Notes: generated by a model not told the origin, from the letters alone. A DNA stretch of 64,000 bases from Galeopsis tetrahit (GCA_963675135.1 OY776119.1:38067198-38131197), one strand, 5' to 3'; positions 1 to 12,407 are shown, counted from the stretch's first letter. Numbers and translations: made by a program.

Positions 1-965
1 CTTGGCCTTGGAGTTTCTTCCTCCACTGAGACAACTTCTCTGATTCTTTTCCTCCTTGAAGATACTTCCTTTTGCTTTTTTACAACCATTGGAAATTTTT
101 CTTTCAATTCTTCTGAATTAGAAGGAACATCTACCCCTTCTTCAGCTACCTTTTCCAACTCAGCTGAAGTGTCAGTTCCTTCCTCTGAGACAATTTCCTT
201 CAGCATTCTTGTCTTTACAACTCTAGCCTTTCTCCTAGGCTTCATTGGGGGCTTTTGTTCTTGTTCTTCCTCCTTTTCAGCAGGTTTGGAAACCTCCATC
301 TTCCTCTTCTCAGTTTTCTTGGACAACTTCTTGAACAAGATCTTTTGAGCTGGCAGAGGCTTTGCAAAAGTTTGCATTTAGGAGTAATGTGAGAACCTCT
401 CAATCAGAAAACTTGCCCTAGTGCAATATCTGATCTTGCTTTCCACAACAACCTTGTTGTGTGCCTTCACCTTAAACTTGTACTTCTCCTTCATCATTTC
501 ACCCACTATGAAATCTCTCCAATTAAACTTGATACCTTTGTCACTGGCATCAACCACATCTACCATTATCCTCAACCTAGGATAGTTAATCTACTCCAAG
601 CTTCCAGTATTACTAATTATACTCTTAGTGACAACTTCAAATAAGGTTTGAAACATATGCTTCAATGTGTTTTTATGCTGGGCAGAAACAAATGGTGCTG
701 GTTTGATGAGCCATTCATCAACTATAGCCTGCTCATTTCCAGCTCCATAAGTTTCTGGATTCCTTCCCTCTGAAGGCAATCCAAAAGCACATTCTAGGTG
801 ATCTTCAGTGAAGGTGATGACATGGGAAGTCTCCTCCTCTTGACCTTCATCCTCAAAGGTCAGCCTGGTTCTTACTTCTCCACCATTTGCATTTCCTCTC
901 CACTTGAGGAAAGCAAAGAACTCAGCCATGTATTGCTCCAAGCAACATGTGGGCTTTCTTTCCAT
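1..965 (-). pseudogene. Extra ORF downstream of copia pol (env-like position)
   Basis: Three minus-strand open stretches, 965-591, 575-378 and 377-1, are in one frame and separated only by in-frame stops and 15 nt, so they were one ORF of at least 320 codons; it continues past the window edge. The first part is mixed globular sequence; the last part is strongly charged, rich in Lys, Glu and Arg. I do not recognise an enzymatic motif. In Sireviruses an env-like ORF occupies this place between pol and the 3' LTR, and plant elements of this type often carry a 'putative plant transposon protein' there. The role is unknown; env-like is a positional inference only. Confidence 0.5.
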
Positions 966-1899
966 AAACTTTTAAAGACTTTCCCTTCTTAGCCATCTAA
1001 GAACTAGGGTGATTTCAAGTTTCTCACTGTCAAATGAGACAATGGGTTCAAATTCAAGGTTGTTTTTGTGGCTTAGGTAGGCAAAATCAACATTTAGCCT
1101 CTCATCAGAAAAGTTCACAAGCTTATCTTGTCGAATCTTTGGTGCCATTGAAGAGTAATAAATCTTTTGGAGTGTTTGAATGTTTGAGAAAAGTAGTAAG
1201 AGCTTCAGAAGTTTTAGAGTGTTTGCGTGGGGAAGAATGAAGTGGATTAGGGCTTCTTAAGACTTGTGTATATTCTAAAAGGAATGTTTATCATTGAGTT
1301 GGTGAGTCTTAAGACAATTCAAAGGTTATCAAATTGGGAAATCAATTATGGATGGCCTGGATTGATTCAGGGGAGTTGGTCATCAATTGATCCAACAGTT
1401 GGAATTTAAACTGATTCAATGGAACAGTTAAATCAGATCGTGGGGTTAGAAGTTAAGGCTTTTTAATACTTGTGGGAGTTATCAAGGTTGATTATAGGTT
1501 AAAAGGTTAATTCAAACAAAAGTGGATATCTTTTGCATTAAATACTCGAAAGAGACTGATTGGGTAGGGGGCAAATTAGATATTGAAAAGGTAATTTGCT
1601 TGAAATGGAATGGGACAGCTATCGAGATAGGCAATGATTACCCAAAATAGGTGCTTATCATTCGAAAATTTTCAAGTGAAAACCAATTCAACTTATCTGG
1701 TCCCATATGGACAACTACCCTAACTCAAATTACCTGAAGTGGGCCCAGCATCATAAATTGGTCGGGCCCAACTTCTCTGAACTAGTTTGGGTCATCTCCT
1801 CTGAAATAATGTTGGCTTTAATTCTATCAGAGGTAACATTTGCCCAAGTTTGGTGATGAACAATACATGTTCCCCCTTACTCCTTGCAATCCACTAAGC
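966..1899 (-). other. Spacer between RNase H and the extra ORF
   Basis: No convincing reading frame on either strand. It is probably the non-coding interval between pol and the extra 3' ORF of the copia element, which is usually long in Sirevirus-like elements. Confidence 0.4.
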
Positions 1900-2823
1900 T
1901 TAGTTAACCATCTTCCCTGGATTAAGAAGTCCCAACTCTGCTGATAATTCCATGAATCTTGCATCAGCTAATGGTTTGGTTAGAATATCAGCTTTTTGAT
2001 GATCAGTGTGGATCTTCACCATTTTGATGCCTTCTTCTCCACATGATCTCTTATGAAGTGATGTTTGATGTCCACATGCTTGCATCTTGTATGTAACACT
2101 GGATTTTTTGATATGGCAATGGCACTGTTGTTATCACAAAATATTGGCACTTCAGTGGTGTTGACATTATAATCCCTTAGTTGTTGCCTCAACCATAAGA
2201 TTTAAGCACAACAACTTCCAGCTGCAACATATTCAGCTTCAGTGGTTAAAGTTGTCACAATGTTTTCTTTCTTTGAAAACCAAGAGATGAGCTTGCTTCC
2301 CAAGAACTGACATGTTCCTGATGTGGACTTTCTATCAATTCTGCATCCTCCATAATCAGCATCTGAGTAACCAGTGAGCTCAATGTTGTCATCTGAAGGA
2401 TACCAAAGGCCTACATTTTCAGTGCCTTTGAAATATCTCAGTATTCTCTTTGCAGCTTCAAGATGACTCTTCTTAGGGTTAGTTTGAAACCTTGCATATA
2501 CACCTACTGCAAAGGTGATGTTAGATCTACTTGTTGTGAGATACAAGAGTGATCCAATAATTCCTCTATACTCAGTGGAGTTGGTTGAAACTCCTTTCTC
2601 AACTGGATCCATTTTCCAGTTGGTGTTCATAGGGATCCTTACTGGTTATATCTCTTGTATACTTGACTTGGTTAATGAAGATTCCTTCTTTTGATTGTTT
2701 GACTTGAAGTCCCAAGAAGAAGTTCATCAAACCCATCATTGACATCTCAAACTTGCTCTGCATAAGCTTTGAAAATTTCTCACGTAGTTTCTCATTTGGA
2801 GATCCAAATATAATGTCATCCAC
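1900..2823 (-). pseudogene. Copia reverse transcriptase C-terminal part and RNase H
   Basis: The segment 2823-2599 starts at the catalytic loop (MDDIIFGS, the second half of the copia YVDD box) and continues with the FFLGLQVKQ block. Segment 2630-2202 holds the RT thumb and RNase H start, with the SRSNITFAVG and GYSDADYGGCRIDRKSTSG blocks and the TEAEYVAA motif. Segment 2085-1900 carries the RNase H end with the ADILTKPLADARF motif. The frame changes twice. The fingers and palm of RT expected between integrase and the DD box are missing, because integrase sequence ends only about 30 nt away, at 2853. Copying ability is therefore lost. Confidence 0.85.
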
Positions 2824-2852
2824 ATAAAATTTTCAATAGTATTGGTTCCCCC

Positions 2853-3713
2853 TTAAATATTGGATCCATTAACTACCTCAACAGAGCCTGCTTCTTCATT
2901 AGTAGTTGTTACCTGGTTATGAACTGGGATTGGATCAATCAGTTCATCATTTCCTTTTGTGGGGTTTGCTTCAGGTAAGTTGCCATCAGGTGAGTTGTCC
3001 ATTATTTGATTTTCAGTGAGGTTTGGTTGGACAACTTTAGTGAACAAAGTATATTTATCCCTTAAGCTTAGCCTGGTTGTTCGTTGTGTGATGTATTCTA
3101 AATCCAAGGTGTTATCCCTGTTATCAAAAATAGTTTTATCATACACAACATGAGGCGTTTCCTCCACAAGAAGAGATTTACAATTGTAGACTCTAAAAGC
3201 TCTACTGATTTGGGAATATCCACGAAATATCCCTTCATCAGCTTTGCCATCAAAGGCTTTCAATTGTTCTTTCCCATTGTTGTGAATGAAACACTTACAA
3301 GCAATTAGGGTTCTTGCAGCCACTTTAAGAGTTCTATTTCTTCTTTCAGCTGCCCCATTCTGTTGAGGTGTTCTAGCAGCTGAAGTTTCATGGGCTATTC
3401 CATTATTAATGCAATACTCATTTATATATGATTTTTTTTATGAACTCAGTGCCTTTGTCGGATCTACTCTTGACAATGCTAAGGCTTTTCTCGTTTGACA
3501 ATCTCTTCATTAATTCAGGTAGTTTGATTTGAGTTTCCTTCTTATTAAGGAGAAATACTACCCAAGTAATCTAGAGAAGTCATCTACTACTACCAATGTG
3601 TATTTTCTTCCATTTATACTAGCAGGGGTTATTGGTCCAAATAAGTCCACATGTAAAAGTTGTAGTACCCTGTTAGTAGAGATGGTTGGCTTTCCCTTAA
3701 ATGAAGCTTTTAT
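2853..3713 (-). pseudogene. Copia integrase
   Basis: Minus-strand translation of 3713-3324 gives degraded integrase core, including the region before the glutamate of the DDE triad (GIAHETSAARTPQQNG, then ERRNRTL). The frame 3323-2853 gives the C-terminal domain with FDGKADEGIFRGYS, the copia 'G-F-GYS' block. The core is interrupted by stops between 3700 and 3450. Integrase joins the cDNA ends to target DNA; this copy cannot do so. It is followed directly by a truncated RT, which marks an internal deletion. Confidence 0.8.
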
Positions 3714-4560
3714 TTATTTTCCTTCTTGGCATGGTTTACATACATGCTCTTTTATGAATACTTCATTTGGCAGCCCTTTTACTAATGCATTTCTTGTTAA
3801 TTTGTTCATGGATTTAAAGTTCAGGTGGTTTAGCCTCTTGTGCCATAACCAACTCTGCTCATTTGAGCTTTTAGCAATGAAACAGATAGCATCAGTAGAT
3901 TTGTTCCAATTAGGAAAATACACATTTCCTCTTCTTATGCCAGTCAGTAGAATTTGTTGAGTTGTCTTATTTTTAATTAAACATGTGTCACTTGAGAACT
4001 CAACATTATATCATTTATCACATAATTGACTTATGTTAAAAAGATTATACTTGAGACCAGCCACATATGATACATTGGTTACCTTAACATTACCAATAAT
4101 TAAGGTACCATAACCTTTGGTTGTAGCTTGTGAGTTGTCTCCAAATGTGACTTGAGGACCTTCTTGTTCAATGAGATCAGTGAGGAGTGATTTGTTTCCA
4201 GTCATATGCCCTGAACATCCACCGTCCAAGTACCATGCTGTCTTTTTATCCAGGCTCCTCTTCTTCTTGTGGTCCTTTGGTACATGCAAGTATCAAGCTT
4301 TAGGTACCCTTTGAATTTTGGGTCCTGAGAGGTTAGTTGTACCTTTAGGAATCCAAACTTGTTTAATGATCCTAATTGATTCAAGATGGCTAAGTTTTTT
4401 TCCTCTTTTATCAACATACACAGTTCTTCCCTTAAATGCCTTTGGGAAAGAATGTGTGAAAGTGTCAACCCTGTAAGTATCAAAAGAGTGAGCACTTCTC
4501 CTGACCTTATTAGATCTTTATGCGGCTTGATGAAATTTTTGAGGATGGGCATTGAGATGA
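3714..4560 (-). pseudogene. Copia protease and GAG-pre-integrase region
   Basis: Segment 4289-4011 reads WYLDGGCSGHMTG then VTFGDNSQATTKGYGT, the retroviral-type aspartic protease of copia elements. The usual Asp-Ser-Gly active site reads Asp-Gly-Gly here. Segment 3923-3714 has LWHKRLNHLNF with the H...H...C..C pattern of the zinc-binding GAG-pre-integrase domain (final CKPCQEGK). Stops separate the two. Protease releases Gag and Pol enzymes from the polyprotein; the altered active site and the broken frames make this copy inactive. Confidence 0.75.
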
Positions 4561-4845
4561 CCTTTTCCCTTTGGCATGACCTTGATCCTTGGCTTGTTCA
4601 GCTGAGGTTGCCTAATATGAGTGGGCCCTTCTTTGAGGATGGGCATTGAGATAACTTCTTCGAATGTTGTTCAGGGGAGTTGCCCTTCCATTGAGTCTAC
4701 TCTGCTGAACACCGTTTCTCTTGTATTAAGAGACTTTGGCCATTTCCTTAGGTATATATGGGCCTTGGTCTGTTGATTACTTGAGTGGGTATCTCATTCA
4801 TTTTTCCCTTTCCTTTATTCAGTAGCTGGATTAATTCATTTTCAA

Positions 4846-6570
4846 CTAGTTGTGCCATGATTTAACAAAGATTCTCTTAGTGTTACTTGTTGAAGCAACA
4901 CTAAGACAAGGTGAAGATTCGAATGGATCATAGCTAAGTCCACTCTTTTGAGCCATAAGTCTTTGGAAGCTTTGAATTTCCTCTATTGCTCTAGAGGATT
5001 TATTCATAGAAGATATCTTCTCTTTTAGGCTCTCTTCACTCAATTTCAGAACATCATATTCATGAGAGAGATTATTAAATTTAGCTTGTAAGATCTTAAG
5101 TTCAAAATCTTTTCTCTTCTGAATAAGAATTTTCTCATGAATCTGCTTTTTTTGGTCAACTACCCTGAGAGATACTTCATCAAGTTCTCTCACGATTTGT
5201 TGATACAACTCAGTAGATTTGATGTCAACTACAGATTCAACTTGAGAGAGTTTTGCTACTTCAGAGTACAACACTTCATTTTCTCTCACAGTGTTATCAT
5301 GAAGTTCTTGCAGTCTAGTGAAGTCTTCCATCAACTTTCCAAAGGATAGTTTCAGGTCAACATCACTCGCTTCTAGTGAATGAATTGATGATGAACTAGA
5401 TGAAGAAGATACCTCATCATCATCATCACTGTTAGAGAACAATCCATCATTAGAGGAGTTGAATCTTTCATCACTTTGAGACTCATCACCAGCCACCATG
5501 GCTTTTCTATTGTTAGTCTTCTATCTCTTTTAACTTGTCTTTCTTTCCTCTCTTTTGAGCTGAGTTCAGGGCAATCATACTGAAAGTACCCCTTCTTTTG
5601 GAAATTGTAGCACAGATCTTCATCATCATCCTTCTTGGTCTTCTCCTTTCTTCTGGATGATGAAGGTTCAACTCTGCTGGACTTTCTCCTATCAGAGTAC
5701 TTGTCCTCTGATTTTCTTCCTTTAGGCCTTTTCTCCTCGGCCTTGGCTTCAGGAGAGTTGTATCTTCTCCTGACCTTGTTGTTTTGTAGAACTTTTTGTA
5801 TCTACCAAATCTGGAGTTGAGCTTCTGAAATCTTCTTGCCATGGGGGCTAGCTCTTCCTTCATTTCATTTTTAGAAACTGACTTTGATGATCTTGGAGTG
5901 GTCTGCATTTCAGGTTCAGCAGATTTGGCTTTGAAGGCCACTCATTTGGTTGGCATTGAAGGTTCCTCACATGGCTTTCTTCTGTTGAGATCCAACTCAT
6001 AAGCTTTGAGTTTTTAGAAGACTTGTTGCATGGGCATGGTAGAGAGATATTTGGTGTCCTACACATCACAGAATATACATCCCACTTTGGAGTGGGACTT
6101 CTTAGAATCTTGAGTGCCACCTCTCTCTTTGAGTAAACCTTGCCCAATGAATTAATTTCATTCATGATGTATGTGAATCTACCATCAAGATGATCAATGG
6201 ATTCATTTAATTCCATTGTGAATTGTTCATATTTCTGCACAACAACTTGGAGCTTATTCTCCTTGATTTTGTTTGTACCCTCACACATGAGTGCAAGAGT
6301 GTCCCAAATTTCTTTGCTTGTTGTGCAGTGGTAGACTCTTCCCATCACAACATTAGGGATTGTTTGATAGAGAGTGTTCATGGCTACATAGTTAAGATTG
6401 TGCCTCATTCTCTCTTCAGCTGTGAGTTCATCCTCATCTTTTGGAAGTTGCTCCCTTGGATCAGCTTTTTGTGCAGCAATTACTTTTAGATTCACTTTTG
6501 TAGAATTGAATGGTCCTCTTGTGATTACTCTTAACATCTCATCATGTTGGCAAGCCAGATGTGCCCTCAT
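4846..6570 (-). pseudogene. Copia gag polyprotein region
   Basis: The first frame, 6570-5860, is a typical copia capsid with the KEIWDTLALMCEGT block. A frame change near 5900 leads into a basic linker and a degraded zinc knuckle where only some Cys/His residues remain (CYNF...FQYDCPEL in one frame). The frame 5499-4846 starts with a Ser/Asp-rich stretch and then a long heptad-like Glu/Lys/Leu region, probably coiled coil, as seen in Sirevirus Gags. Gag would form the cytoplasmic particle. About 260 bp of leader (6571-6836) separate it from the primer site. Confidence 0.75.
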
Positions 6571-6836
6571 TCTGATTTTTCAGAAGTCATAGTTCTCAAT
6601 TGAGAACATAGGGCAATTTATGATGAAATATATGATTGATGGCATTAGGACCCATGTTGTTGATGGTTTCTATAGCATCTCCTGCAACTGCATTGTTAGG
6701 CATACTTGCAAATGTATATATTTAAGTATAAATTATGTATGAATGAGTTTTCAGAAAGATCAGTTCAGTGACCACACTAAAATCAAATATTGAAAATCAA
6801 GAAGGATTTTCATAGGCAGTGGTCTTTGAACCCCTT

Positions 6837-6847
6837 CTCTGATACCA
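6837..6847 (-). other. Primer binding site (initiator tRNA-Met type)
   Basis: The minus strand reads TGGTATCAGAG two bases inside the 5' LTR end. This matches the 3' end complement of plant initiator methionine tRNA, the usual primer of Ty1/copia elements. It fixes the orientation of the element and the inner edge of the LTR. Confidence 0.85.
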
Positions 6848-6849
6848 CT

Positions 6850-8520
6850 TGTTGGTCCTGAAAGGAGTATGACACAAGTGTAGGGGGGGAATGCACTTGT
6901 GTATGCAAATTATTTTCTTTTAAACAAATCAGGCTATCAGGAGAGTTGTCTAATCAACTTCTTTGAGTATGTATAACTTTGATTAGATAATTAAACTACT
7001 GAGAACTATGACGTAATCAGTTGAATAACTATCTAGGTAAGTTATATGTGCGGAATTGTGGTTGACCCTTTATATTTAAACTCCTTTAAGTTCTGAAAAA
7101 CTTCTTAACACTTAACTGGTTTTCAGGGAACTTGTCCCAAAACAGTTTTGCACAATTAATGAATTATATCTTTTGAAGATTAACTTTGTGTGTAGTGTAT
7201 GAATGTGTTACTAAAATGAAATGGCAGTAAGTAAATAACACAATGGTTTATAGTGGTTCAGAGACTCAAACTCCTACATCCACTTCCCTGATTTAATTAG
7301 ATAATTCCTTTACTTGGAATTAACTTGTTTTATAGTGTCAAGGTGCACTGTTCAAACACACTACTCCTTAGTTCCTTGATCCCTAGGAATTTTGAGTCCT
7401 AGTACTCACTCTACTCGAATTAAATTGTACTTCACTTGACAGTTCTAGTTCTCACACTTCTGCAACAACATTTCTAACTTTCCTTGAAAGGTTTAAGGGT
7501 TGAGATTGGTTCCAACTAGGTTGAGATATCCTTTACAATGAAGTACTGTATAAGGATAGGATATCTCTCTAAGCTTTGATTGATATACAATGAGTTCAGC
7601 TTAGTTGGGAACTGAAAGTGTTTGTAAACTTAAGAATGATATATTCTTTGAAGGCTTTGAATGCTTGTGTGCTTAGAATGCTTGTAGTTTCCACATCTTG
7701 AATGGTTTTCAAACTCCAGTATTTATAGAGCAAAATGAGGTTATGCCAGTTGGAGAGAAAACCTCAATTTGTCTATTTCCAGCTTCTTAGGAATGAGCAT
7801 CTTGCAAACAGAATCTGTGATAGTGACATGTCTTCAATTTGGGAAGTAAACGGTTAAGCATCTTTGTCTTGACTTGAGTGGCTCTCTTCCCAATGTTTGA
7901 TTTGATTCTTCAACGGTCAACTAGAAGACATTCTTCCTGAGAGTTGATTCTTGTCTAAGGACAACATTCCTTATGATTAACAAGACAAATATGTGCTCAC
8001 TCTTATCTCTTCAGCTGACTTGACTTATAAACAATGTTGGCATGCTTCTTCAGTTTAGTTGGCTTCTTATCTCCACTGAGTGTAACTTAGAACAATCTTG
8101 ATGAACACGTCTTCTTATTAGTGAGATTGACTTTATCAGTATAGTTGTCTCTTGACTTAGACTTGTATTTTAGTTTTCTGATCTAGTCTGTTGATTTACT
8201 CTACTGATCTACTCTGCTGATCTTCACATCTTGGTTAAGTTAATGCCAGCAAGGTTGATTCATAAGATGTGATCTTTTGAACTTGACTATCAGCAGGGTT
8301 GATTATTCTGAAATACTCTTCTAATCATGTGTCATCATCAGGGTTGAACTCTACTGATCTTATTCTATCAACAGGGTTGTTCTCTTCTAATTCTGAGCCA
8401 AATGGAACTTTCTTTATGTGATCTACTAAGTTTGTGTTCCCCCTTAACTTATGCTTTCTAACATCTATAAGCTGCCTAACATATCAGCTATTCAACTAAC
8501 CTGATCTATATGTTCTAACA
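6850..8520 (-). repeat. 5' LTR of the Sirevirus-like copia element
   Basis: The sequence begins TGTTGG and ends TCTAACA on the plus strand, so both ends have the TG...CA signature with a TGTT/AACA inverted end. It abuts the primer site on the gag side. It holds the motif TATAGTGGTTC followed by CTACATCCACT, which also occurs in the solo LTR at 8565-9906, so the two families are related. The partner LTR is not in the window, so divergence cannot be measured. Confidence 0.8.
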
Positions 8521-8564
8521 GTCCAGAAACATACTTAATCAAATTTGGCTTATGTAATATGGCA

Positions 8565-9906
8565 TGTTGTAGGTCCCTAGTTGAGTTTATAATATTGAGT
8601 AAGCTAGGAAAATGTCTAGAGGGGGGTGAATAGACTTTTCAAAATCTTTCAATATATCAGAATACACTATGCGGAAATATCAGATTAATAATGAGCCCAA
8701 CAAGTTTATACTCAACTAATTTCGATGAACACTGTTCTTGTCTATTCTAGATGCAATTTAATCAATTAAACAACAAATAAAACAGTAAAGTAAACAACAC
8801 GAGATTTATAGTGGTTCGACAACTTGTCTACATCCACTCTCACAACTCCAGTTGCGAAATTCTTATTACTCTTCTCTTCGAGTAGTGTGTTCTTGTGGCT
8901 TTAAGTCCCAAGAAATAAGACTTTGATCTTCTCGATTACACTTCCAAGTGTATCTTCGATCTAACTAGCTATTTTACAAGTAACTAGCAATTTGAACAAA
9001 AACTGTAAAATAAAACTTCTCTTAGTCCAGTAGTAGCCTTCTTCGATTTCTTCACTTGTCTTCTGGCTTGAACTTTCTGAACTTGAACTATGTGAGTTTG
9101 TTTACTTTGAATATCTCTTTAAACTCTTAGTAAATTTCAGTGCTTCAGTAGTCTTGAATCGTTGAATACTTCAAGGTATTTATAGACTTCCAACTATCAA
9201 GATCTTTCTGTTATCAACAACATTTTCTTGATAACTAACTCATAACAGCTTCTTCTTATCCTTCCACGCGTTTCTTCAGTTAATTAGTTATTCCATAACT
9301 AACTCTTCAATATAACGTCTTTATCTTCATACGCGTTTTCATCTTAAGCAATTTCTTCTTTTAACTTGCGCACTTGTCTAGTCTCCATACTTAGACAAAT
9401 CTTCAGTCTTCTTCTTACTTATCTTGTCTTGCGCAACTTCTAGTCTTCAATAGTAGACTTCAATATAGAACCAACCTATAATAGTCCTATCATCTAATAT
9501 TTACAAGACTATTACATTACATTAAACTTTATAAACCAGCTTAGTCAACTTAAATCTATACATCAATATCAACTATCATATGAACTATGAGCTTCTATAC
9601 AATGATTATTTATCTTAGTATAAAACCTAATAATCATAAAACATAGTACTTATAAATCGTACTTGTCTTTTCATTCAAACTTAAACTTTTCTTTCTTTCG
9701 TTCATACTCTTCTTTTTGTACTCTACTGATCTTCTCAAGACGACTTACACAACTAGATCAGTCCATACTTAGAAAATATTCAAGTCTGCTTTTGGCTTAT
9801 CAAAACTCAACTCATCATCAAATAGAACTTATATCAGGATTCATATCCCAACACATGTCATCAGGGGTTTTAGTACCTTAATCAAAATCTCATTTTATTC
9901 CCAACA
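8565..9906. repeat. Solo LTR of a copia element
   Basis: Starts TGTTGTAGG and ends CCCAACA, giving TGTTG/CAACA inverted ends over 1342 bp, with no internal coding part beside it. It contains the TATAGTGGTTC and CTACATCCACT motifs shared with the neighbouring Sirevirus-like LTR. I see no clear 5-bp target duplication (flanks TGGCA and ATAGA), so one end may be displaced or eroded. A solo LTR normally arises by recombination between the two LTRs of a full element. Confidence 0.55.
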
Positions 9907-10238
9907 ATAGATCATCAATTATATAATGTCATAGACGGGTTTCAAAAAAAGATATGTAACTCTTTTAACTCAGTTGTAATTTGTAATTTTATTTGAAATC
10001 TATGATATCTTTTATTTATTTACATTTTTTATTTAATTTTATGCACTTTAATATTATTTACAACTTTTTGTATATTATTTATCGATCGTACCCCCAGTTT
10101 CAATATCTTGGTTCCGCCACTATCTCGATCTAATACATTTATATATAATGGATTAATTTAATCAACTCATTGATGGTGATCCTATAACTATTCTCAGATT
10201 GTATCTATCAACTAACCATATGTATTTTTTTCCCTCCA
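9907..10238. other. AT-rich spacer, no gene seen
   Basis: AT-rich sequence with no coding potential. A short GC-richer piece near 10115 (TTGGTTCCGCCACT) resembles ends of dispersed plant repeats, but I cannot assign a family. Confidence 0.4.
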
Positions 10239-11400
10239 CTATAGCCTCACACACACATTGTCTCTCAGAGCAGTCATGGCGGCTCTTGGCCTAGCCGGCC
10301 CTCCATTCCTCTCAACACTCTCGTCCATCTCCTCACCCTTAAGTTCTCTTATTCTAAGTACGTGCTCTACAAAAGTCGGGTTGTTCCTATTCTCACCAAT
10401 CACAATCTTTTTTCTCAAGTGAACGGGATTCCAGCCCCTTTTGTCGAAACAATCCCTGAGAATAATTCCCAAGTTTCGAATTCAGCATACAGCGTCTGGT
10501 TCGAGTATCATCCAAAGATCTTTAGTTTGCTTCTTTTTCTCAATCCGAAGAAGGAATCTTTGAGTGATTGGGTATGTCACATGTCGCTTAGTGTGGCTCG
10601 CGCTCGAAGCAACGTACAATCATTCCTTGATCGGACTCTCTAGTTAATCATATTCGCGATGAATTGATTTATCTTTGTTGCACTCGTCGTCCATCGATGA
10701 TATAGTTACAAGTGGTGTTCTATGTGCGACCAGCTCGCCCTATGGGTCGTGTTCTGGACGACGCGAATAGAACTCACTAGTCACTAGTATTTAAACCGTT
10801 TGGGCTCCCAATTCACAGGCTTTTATGATACATGTATAACTATGTTATTTATACCTTTGTTCCATGACATTATTCATCGGGCAGTGAATGTCCCTACTGC
10901 TTCCTCACAGACATTCGTTGTCGCCCGCTCATTGAATCAGTCAGCTCACCCAAACTTTGCACATCGCAAAAGTTCTGTTTGTCGTTCTCGTGTATCCCAC
11001 AGTGGCGGATCTTCTGGTCAGAGTTTTGGTTAGCGTGGTCAGACAAATGACCACACGAAAAATTTATATATCCCTACATGTTGATCGATGCCAAAACCGG
11101 CATGCTGAACGGTCTCTCCCGCTTAGGTTTCAGATTGACATCTTAACACCAGCGCATCCGCCCACATGACTCCTCTCCATTCGTCTATGGATGTGGCCGA
11201 ATTGTATCGTGGTAAGGATAATGTTATCATTGCAAATAGTACTTCTATGCCTTTTACCCGTATTGGTACTTATCGTATGCACGCAAATGTTAATTTATTG
11301 GATGTACTAGCTACTGGTACCTCATCTCACTAAAAACTTGATGTCCATCAGTAAGCTCACAGTTGATTATCTTGTCGATGTTCTATTTACTGATGAGCTT
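10239..11400 (+). pseudogene. Copia gag-protease remnant
   Basis: The plus frame from about 10353 reads like the N-terminus of a Tork/Ale-type copia Gag (KSRVVPILTNHNLFSQVNG, then SAYSVWFEYHPKIFSLLL). Around 10850-11030 there is a Ser/Gly/Arg-rich end typical of the Gag tail before the zinc knuckle. From about 11190 the translation YRGKDNVIIANSTS then FTRIGT matches the protease region, and KNLMSISKLTVDYLVDVLF matches the start of pre-integrase. No frame stays open over the whole stretch. The remnant stops just before the short LTR at 11423, which belongs to an element of opposite orientation. Confidence 0.65.
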
Positions 11401-11422
11401 GGACATCTCCCAAGGACAAATA

Positions 11423-11592
11423 TGTATTAGTGCAATTTAACTTGGACAGCTCTCACTTGAAGAGCTTTTTTAAAAGCTCTCCAAGACCAAATATGTATTA
11501 GTGAATACAATGTAATTCTAGAATAAATAGATACACTTTTCAATGTGGGACAAAAGTAAAATATACTATAAAATATGTATTCTCCTAATACA
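11423..11592 (-). repeat. Short LTR (3' LTR of a minus-strand copia)
   Basis: The ends are TGTATTAG and CTAATACA, a perfect 8-bp inverted end with TG...CA. On the minus strand it follows a purine-rich tract (CATCTTGAGGAA), as expected of a polypurine tract before a 3' LTR, and the RNase H remnant lies just upstream. A second TGTATTAG at 11494 leaves a shorter alternative LTR of 99 bp. The left end abuts the plus-strand gag remnant, so one element interrupted the other. Confidence 0.5.
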
Positions 11593-12055
11593 TTCCTCAA
11601 GATGGAGCAATATTGTTAGTGATGTCAATCTTGGACATAAGAAGACAAATATGAGGGCGTGAGAGGGGTTTGGTGAGAGCATCTGCCAGTTATTCAGCCG
11701 AGGAGACCTGAGCAACCCAAAGAAGAGATTTCTGAACCAGGTCCCGAACAAAGTGATAGTCAATGGAGATGTGCTTCATACGAGAGTGAAACACAGGTTT
11801 CCAGCATAAGTAGATAGCATCGATATTGTCACAGTAGATGGTAGGGATGGAAGGTACAGAGACGTGGATCGAGTTCAGAGAGAACATAGGTGATCCACTG
11901 AACTTCAGCAGCAACAGAAGCAATGGCACGATACTCAGCTTATGTGTAGGATCGGGCAACAGAGCCGCAATTAAAAGTGATTTGATTATCATTACATAGA
12001 TTAATGTTTGTATTTTGAGTTTCGTCTGAACCCCATGCAGGTTTGCTAAGAGGCT
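11593..12055 (-). pseudogene. Copia RNase H remnant
   Basis: Minus-strand translation shows the RNase H end in broken frames: AEYRAIASVAAEVQWITYV near 11940, IYCDNIDAIYL near 11830, and KHISIDYHFVRDLVQK near 11760. These are the conserved 'EAEYRA', 'CDN' and 'HIDIDYHFVR' blocks of copia RNase H. The part nearest the LTR encodes the usual ADALTKPL-type tail. Nothing of RT or integrase remains to its right. Confidence 0.7.
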
Positions 12056-12407
12056 CAGACTTTTAAAATAATCCTTTTATTTTGACCCCAATTGATAAGA
12101 TAAATGGGACAAGAGATATTTTAGGAATTACAACAAATAAATCTAGGAGAGATATCTATAGAGGTACAAAGTGGAATAATTCAAATAAATTCAAACTATA
12201 TCCTCATCCCCTATTTGAGCATACGGAAAAAAGTAAATTGTTGTGTTAGTTTAATCGTGAAAATTAAATAAAAAAGAAGTTTAATTTGCTCACTATTAAT
12301 TGGAAAGTTTGGTTTATTAGAATTTAGAAATAAAGCTTGTATATGTTATGTTAGGAGTTAATTTCAATACATATATACAAATAAGTAGAATGAGTAGAGT
12401 AGAGAAG
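12056..12407. other. Spacer without recognisable gene
   Basis: AT-rich sequence between the RNase H remnant and the truncated LTR of the Tat element. It does not resemble the missing part of that LTR nor the 5' part of the 2S albumin gene. Confidence 0.4.

Larger units (their letters stand above)
1..8520 (-). mobile_element. Ty1/copia retrotransposon, Sirevirus-like, 3' end outside window
   Basis: Reading the minus strand from 8520 to 1, the order is 5' LTR, tRNA-iMet-type primer site, gag, protease, integrase, reverse transcriptase, RNase H, then an extra ORF that runs off the window edge. IN before RT/RNase H is the Ty1/copia order. The long LTR (about 1.67 kb), the coiled-coil gag C-terminus and the extra ORF after pol suggest the Sirevirus lineage, which is an inference. 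Every coding block has stops or frameshifts and part of RT is missing, so it is non-autonomous now. The 3' LTR lies to the left of the window. Confidence 0.8.
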
